Below the pieces are notes generated by a model that saw only the letters and a list, made by a program, of their open reading frames with translations, did not search any database and had not been told where the DNA came from. The position numbers and the translations under genes were made by a program. Below, piece by piece: positions 6,754 through 9,175 of a stretch of DNA of 9,175 nt (positions are counted from its first letter, which is position 1; the number at the start of each line of letters is the position of its first letter). The stretch comes from Methylococcaceae bacterium NSP1-2 (GTDB lineage: Bacteria > Pseudomonadota > Gammaproteobacteria > Methylococcales > Methylomonadaceae): the NCBI GenBank assembly GCA_002256685.1, contig NQJH01000177.1:1-9175 (forward strand), read 5' to 3'.

Positions 6754-7122
6754 ATGAAAGCTAATAAATATGAACGCGGTGCCGAATGGAGACAGTGGGA
6801 TTTGCATATTCACACACCTGCTTCATTTCATTGGACAGGGCAACGTTTTGATTCAGATATTAATTCACAAACCAATATTGATCTTGTAGATGAAATGATT
6901 TTGGCTCTTAACAATGCCGAACCCGCTGTTTTTGTATTAATGGATTACTGGACATTTGATGGTTGGTTTGCATTACAAAGGCGACTTAAACAACAAAATG
7001 CACCAAAATTAGAAAAACGAGTATTTCCAGGAATTGAATTAAGATTAGTTTCACCTACAATCTGCCGCTTAAATGCTCATGTTATATTTTCTGACGAAGT
7101 CGATGTGATATGGCTACACTAA
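6754..7122 (+). pseudogene. PHP-domain ATPase (TrlF/Ppl-like), 5' fragment cut by IS3 element
   Basis: Only the first 117 codons of the original gene remain; the frame then runs five codons into the insertion element (from 7106) and stops at 7120-7122. The start is well supported by AAGGA (6742-6746) seven bases upstream. YERGAEWRQWDLHIHTPAS (6-24) opens a PHP phosphoesterase domain, with metal-binding His18 and His20 in the HxH motif. MDYWTFDGW (63-71), FPGIELRL (91-98, Glu95) and NAHVIFSD (107-114, His109) follow in the order seen in large PHP-plus-SMC/AAA-like ATPases, annotated as TrlF family. The Ppl anti-phage gene has a similar PHP-ATPase layout. Such proteins are usually several hundred residues longer, so the ATPase part is missing. 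The fragment is unlikely to work. Family assignment rests on the N-terminus alone. Confidence 0.72.
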
Positions 7123-7131
7123 ACAGGACAC
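7106..7131 (+). repeat. Left terminal inverted repeat of the IS3 element
   Basis: It starts TGATATGG and ends CAGGACAC. It pairs with the right end at 8329-8354 at 20 of 26 positions; the differences are at positions 5, 8 and 10 and in a three-base AAA/TTT block (positions 16-18). Confidence 0.75.
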
Positions 7132-7170
7132 TTTTCTATAAAATCTATGAAAAGACCTGAGAGTACTTAT

Positions 7171-7464
7171 ATGACAACCCAAGCCAAACAAAAATACACC
7201 GCTGAATTTAAAGAGAATGCAGTAAAGCGTGCGAATGAATCGAGTAATGTGGCAGAGACAGCCCGCGAGTTGGGGATAAAGGAGAATACGCTGTATAACT
7301 GGGTTTATCAGTATAGCCGCCACGCTAAGCCTGATAAGGCGGTGCGAACGGATGAACATTTATACGATGAGCTGAAACGATTAAAGAAAGAAGTTGCGCG
7401 TTTGACGGAGGAACGCGATCTTCTAAAAAAGGCGGCAGCGTACTTTGCCAGAGAAACACGGTGA
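7171..7464 (+). CDS. IS3-family transposase OrfA (DNA-binding subunit)
   Basis: This is a 97-residue protein with an N-terminal helix-turn-helix of the HTH_Tnp_1 kind (KQKYTAEFKENAVKRA, then VAETARELGIKENTLYNW) and a C-terminal leucine-zipper-like coil (LYDELKRLKKEVARLTEERDLLKKAAAYFA) for multimerisation. It binds the element's ends, acts alone as a regulator, and becomes part of the OrfAB transposase after frameshifting. ATG 7171 is preferred because GAGAG lies eight bases upstream; ATG 7147 is in frame but lacks a ribosome binding site. It overlaps orfB by four bases (GTGA at 7461-7464). Confidence 0.9.
   Translation: MTTQAKQKYTAEFKENAVKRANESSNVAETARELGIKENTLYNWVYQYSRHAKPDKAVRTDEHLYDELKRLKKEVARLTEERDLLKKAAAYFARETR
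7425..7431 (+). promoter_or_regulatory. Programmed -1 ribosomal frameshift site
   Basis: The heptamer A AAA AAG lies in the orfA frame with codons AAA (7426-7428) and AAG (7429-7431), the canonical slippery arrangement of IS3 elements. After a -1 shift the frame continues GGC GGC AGC and runs into orfB with no stop, so a fused OrfAB transposase would be made. No obvious stimulatory hairpin was identified by eye. Confidence 0.82.
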
Positions 7465-8324
7465 AGTACGCATGGATTTTGGAGCAGAGTGTGGATTATA
7501 GTGTGGCATTATTGTGTTCGGTGTTATCTGTGAGCCGTAGTGCGTACTATGCGTGGACAAAAGCGATTGAAAGTCACAAAGCCAAGCGCGATAAGGAACT
7601 GAAAACAGTGATTACCGCCGCATTTACCCAAAACCGCGCAGTCTATGGAACGCGCCGCCTCAAGAACGTTTTGGAGAAACAAGGCGATAGCACGAGTCGG
7701 CGACGCATTGGGCGCATCATGCAGGAGGCACAGTTGGTGTGTAAAACCAAACGGCGGTTTAAAGCAACGACGAACTCTAAACACAATCTGCCCATCGCCT
7801 CTAACCAACTGGCACGCCAGTTTAACGTAAATCAACCCAATCAAGCCTACGTTGGTGATATTACTTATATTCCAACAGGTGAAGGCTGGCTATATTTAGC
7901 GGTGGTGATAGACCTCTATTCACGGCAAGTCGTGGGCTGGTCTATGGCAGAACGCATGAAAACCAAGCTGGTCAACGACGCACTGATTATGGCAATCTGG
8001 AAACGAAAACCTAAAAAAGGCTTGCTATGGCACACCGACCGAGGCAGTCAATACGCCTCCGACAGCCACCGAAAACTGCTCAAGCAACACGGCATCCAGC
8101 AAAGCATGAGCCGTAAAGGCAACTGCTGGGACAACGCCGTCTCTGAGAGCTTTTTCCACTCCCTAAAAACCGAATGCGTGAACCATGAAAACTATGCAAC
8201 CCGTGAAGCGGCTAAAAAATCCATCTTCGACTACATCGAAGTCTTCTACAACCGACAACGACTCCATTCCAGCAATGGCTATCTGTCGCCTGTAGAATTT
8301 GAAAGTCAGCATAAAGCTGCTTAA
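7461..8324 (+). CDS. IS3-family transposase OrfB (DDE integrase domain)
   Basis: This is a 287-residue catalytic part with an rve-type integrase core. The acidic triad is visible: Asp133 in YVGDITYIP, Asp193 in LLWHTDRGSQYAS, and Glu229 in WDNAVSESFFHSLKTE. There are 35 residues between the last two, giving the DD(35)E spacing of IS3 elements. The upstream part holds the HTH_21-like segment AVYGTRRLKNVL, and the end holds the typical YNRQRLHSSNGYLSPVEFE tail. GTG 7461 overlaps the orfA stop, so OrfB alone could be made by coupling, but the active product is expected to be the frameshift fusion. No stop or frameshift breaks the gene, so the element may still be active. Confidence 0.93.
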   Translation: MKYAWILEQSVDYSVALLCSVLSVSRSAYYAWTKAIESHKAKRDKELKTVITAAFTQNRAVYGTRRLKNVLEKQGDSTSRRRIGRIMQEAQLVCKTKRRFKATTNSKHNLPIASNQLARQFNVNQPNQAYVGDITYIPTGEGWLYLAVVIDLYSRQVVGWSMAERMKTKLVNDALIMAIWKRKPKKGLLWHTDRGSQYASDSHRKLLKQHGIQQSMSRKGNCWDNAVSESFFHSLKTECVNHENYATREAAKKSIFDYIEVFYNRQRLHSSNGYLSPVEFESQHKAA

Positions 8325-8328
8325 TAAT

Positions 8329-8354
8329 GTGTCCTGAAAAGTGTTGACACATCA
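8329..8354 (-). repeat. Right terminal inverted repeat of the IS3 element
   Basis: On the minus strand it starts TGATGTGTCAACAC and ends CAGGACAC, mirroring the left end at 7106-7131. The plus strand also holds an internal palindrome, TGTGTC (8328-8333) with GACACA (8346-8351), bracketing the outer part of the repeat. Confidence 0.75.
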
Positions 8355-8531
8355 AACACAAGAAGAACCGTAACACTAACAATCCTTTTCACCTGTATTT
8401 TGTTTTTAGTATGCACTGGTCTTTACGGAATCAGAAATGGTAATTTTCATGAGTTCTCAGTAGTTTGGTCTAGCATACAAACGATTTTAGGAATGGTGAT
8501 TGGGTATTATTTAGGCTCAAAAAATGGCTAA
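8355..8531 (+). pseudogene. Small two-helix membrane protein, 5' end lost at the IS
   Basis: An open frame begins exactly at the right end of the insertion element and runs 58 codons to TAA at 8529-8531. It has no ATG until near its end, so the original start was removed. It encodes two likely transmembrane helices: TVTLTILFTCILFLVCTGLYGI, and SVVWSSIQTILGMVIGYYLG after a short polar loop (RNGNFHEF). It ends in GYYLGSKNG, a tail often seen in small bacterial inner-membrane proteins. The stop overlaps the start of the next gene by 8 bases (8524-8531), indicating they were one operon with coupled translation. I do not recognise the family. It is not the continuation of the PHP-ATPase to the left of the element. 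Confidence 0.6.
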
Positions 8532-8742
8532 GGACACAACGAGGGTTCAAATGGAGCTTCCAGAAGCATCAATCGAACGCCTTAAAAACCTGAAAGAAAA
8601 AACCGAAGCTGTATCTTATGCTGAGGTAACAAAGAACGCCTATCGACTTTATGAAAGAATAATAGAACTGAGTGATTCAGGTTATACATTCTGTCTAAAA
8701 GACGATACTGGTAATATCAAAGAAATAGAACTATTTATGTAA
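8524..8742 (+). CDS. Small ribbon-helix-helix (CopG/Arc-like) protein
   Basis: This is a 72-residue protein with the layout of a ribbon-helix-helix DNA-binding unit. A strand TTRVQMELPE (5-14) would pair in a dimer and enter the major groove. It is followed by helix ASIERLKNLKEKTEA, a short SYAE turn, helix VTKNAYRLYERIIELSDSG, and a C-terminal strand pair YTFCLKDDTGNIKEIELFM. Such proteins act as repressors or as antitoxins. No toxin-like partner is seen, and the gene before it encodes a truncated membrane protein that overlaps it by 8 bases. TAGG about nine bases upstream could be its ribosome binding site. With the upstream promoter region replaced by the insertion element, its expression would now depend on reading out of the element. 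Confidence 0.65.
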   Translation: MAKDTTRVQMELPEASIERLKNLKEKTEAVSYAEVTKNAYRLYERIIELSDSGYTFCLKDDTGNIKEIELFM

Positions 8743-8770
8743 AATAGTTTTTAGCATGGGTGGCATATCG

Positions 8771-8817
8771 TTCCAACGCTCCAGCGTTGGAATGCCTCAG
8801 TGGACGCTCCAGCGTCC
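8771..8817 (-). repeat. Tandem pair of REP hairpins upstream of the RAYT gene
   Basis: TTCCAACGCT (8771-8780) and AGCGTTGGAA (8783-8792) form a perfect 10-bp stem around CC. GGACGCT (8802-8808) and AGCGTCC (8811-8817) form a perfect 7-bp stem around CC. Both share the core ACGCTCCAGCGT. Read on the minus strand, the second stem is preceded by GTAG (8822-8819) with a one-base spacer, the tetranucleotide typical of REP elements. The first stem is preceded by GAGG. They would therefore be head-to-tail REPs, placed 33 bases before the transposase ATG that is expected to recognise them. Confidence 0.8.
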
Positions 8818-8849
8818 TCTACCCCAACAACACCAACCACAAACACCCA

Positions 8850-9175
8850 ATGGGCAGAAGCCGCTACACCATCACCGAACCCGCCGCGCCGCACTTCATG
8901 ACCTGCACCGTGCTGGAATGGCTACCCGTATTCACTCGCCCAGAAACCGTACAAATCCTACTAGACTGCTGGCGTTATCAGCAACAACACGCAGGCTTAC
9001 GCCTTTACGGTTATGTGGTGTTAGAAAACCACTTACATTTCATCGCCCAAGCAGACGACTTGAACAAATGCGTCAGTAGTTTTAAATCCTATACCGCCCG
9101 ACAAATCATCGACCACCTTGAAGCACATCGTGTTGAACGCCTGTTAGCACGTTTACGGTTTGCCAAGCTAGCGCA
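8850..9175 (+). CDS. REP-associated tyrosine (HUH/Y1) transposase, RAYT, partial
   Basis: The gene starts at ATG 8850 and runs off the right edge after 108 codons. The protein opens MGRSRYTITEPAAPHFMTCTVLEWLPVF, typical of Transposase_17/Y1_Tnp relatives. It has the HUH metal site as His61-Leu-His63 in YVVLENHLHFIAQ. A helix with SFKSYTARQI follows, where Tyr81 is a plausible catalytic tyrosine, although the exact catalytic residue cannot be proven here. RAYTs are single-copy domesticated relatives of IS200/IS605 transposases that cut and join single-stranded REP DNA at GTAG-hairpin sites. A REP pair lies directly upstream. The overlapping open frame starting at 8756 is a shadow of this gene. 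Confidence 0.88.
   Translation, partial: MGRSRYTITEPAAPHFMTCTVLEWLPVFTRPETVQILLDCWRYQQQHAGLRLYGYVVLENHLHFIAQADDLNKCVSSFKSYTARQIIDHLEAHRVERLLARLRFAKLA

Larger units (their letters stand above)
7106..8354 (+). mobile_element. Complete IS3-family insertion sequence
   Basis: This is a 1249-base element with imperfect 26-base terminal inverted repeats, at 7106-7131 and 8329-8354. The two ends agree at 20 of 26 positions by hand alignment: both begin TGAT, share ACACT in the middle and finish CAGGACAC. The spacing from TGAT to GGACAC equals that in E. coli IS3. It carries orfA and orfB in -1 relative phase with a slippery heptamer, and both proteins look intact. The flanking triplets are ATG on the left (7103-7105) and AAC on the right (8355-8357), so no target duplication is visible. 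The left side interrupts a PHP-ATPase gene and the right side truncates a membrane-protein gene. Confidence 0.88.

Noticed and set aside
6538..6813. Minus-strand open frame of 91 codons between PFK and the PHP gene
   Set aside because: It overlaps the well-supported PHP start on the other strand, shows no domain I recognise, and its composition looks like a chance frame. A shorter version from 6738 leaves no room for separate promoters.
8328..8534. Continuation of the PHP-ATPase to the right of the IS3 element
   Set aside because: All right-flank frames were read by eye; the open one encodes two hydrophobic helices, not an ATPase segment, so it is a different gene.
8756..9079. Plus-strand frame of 107 codons over the RAYT gene
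   Set aside because: It translates the REP hairpins and an off-frame of the HUH transposase, and is rich in Arg/Pro/His as expected of a shadow frame.

Overview
The window looks like chromosomal DNA of a gammaproteobacterium with moderate to low G+C. The adjacent gcvR-bcp pair is arranged as in Enterobacteria, and the topA tail, SPOR protein and pyrophosphate-dependent phosphofructokinase also fit this class. The PPi-type PFK and the double-hairpin intergenic repeats suggest a sulfur-oxidising (Thiotrichales-like) or methanotroph-like lineage. That lineage call is inference; no rRNA or marker gene is available to fix it.

Region 1 (1-6429) is ordinary housekeeping DNA. It holds the C-terminal zinc ribbons of topoisomerase I, a SAM-dependent methyltransferase, a small exported protein of unknown function, and the leftward pair gcvR (ACT-domain regulator) and bcp (thiol peroxidase). 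These are followed by a rightward pair, a single-pass SPOR-domain envelope protein and a cytosolic 5'-nucleotidase, and then by a leftward PPi-dependent phosphofructokinase. Double-stem palindromic repeats lie in two intergenic gaps, after topA and between the convergent nucleotidase and PFK genes. A T-tailed hairpin follows the methyltransferase.

Region 2 (6430-9175) is accessory and damaged. A large PHP-domain ATPase gene of the TrlF/Ppl kind, a type linked to phage defence, has a good ribosome binding site but survives only as its first 117 codons. It is cut by a complete IS3-family element (7106-8354, 26-bp imperfect ends, orfA/orfB with an A6G slippery site and an intact DDE triad). Beyond the element is not the rest of that gene but the 3' end of an unrelated small membrane protein. 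That fragment overlaps by 8 nt a small ribbon-helix-helix protein. The element has no target-site duplication, so a deletion or recombination probably accompanied or followed insertion. The window closes inside a RAYT (REP-associated HUH transposase) gene preceded by two tandem REP hairpins, one with a GTAG tetranucleotide.

No complete novel system is visible. The points most worth following are the wrecked PHP-ATPase locus, the membrane-protein/RHH remnant operon, the RAYT with its REP pair, and two housekeeping proteins with altered key residues: Bcp lacking its resolving Cys and GcvR lacking its DRPG loop.
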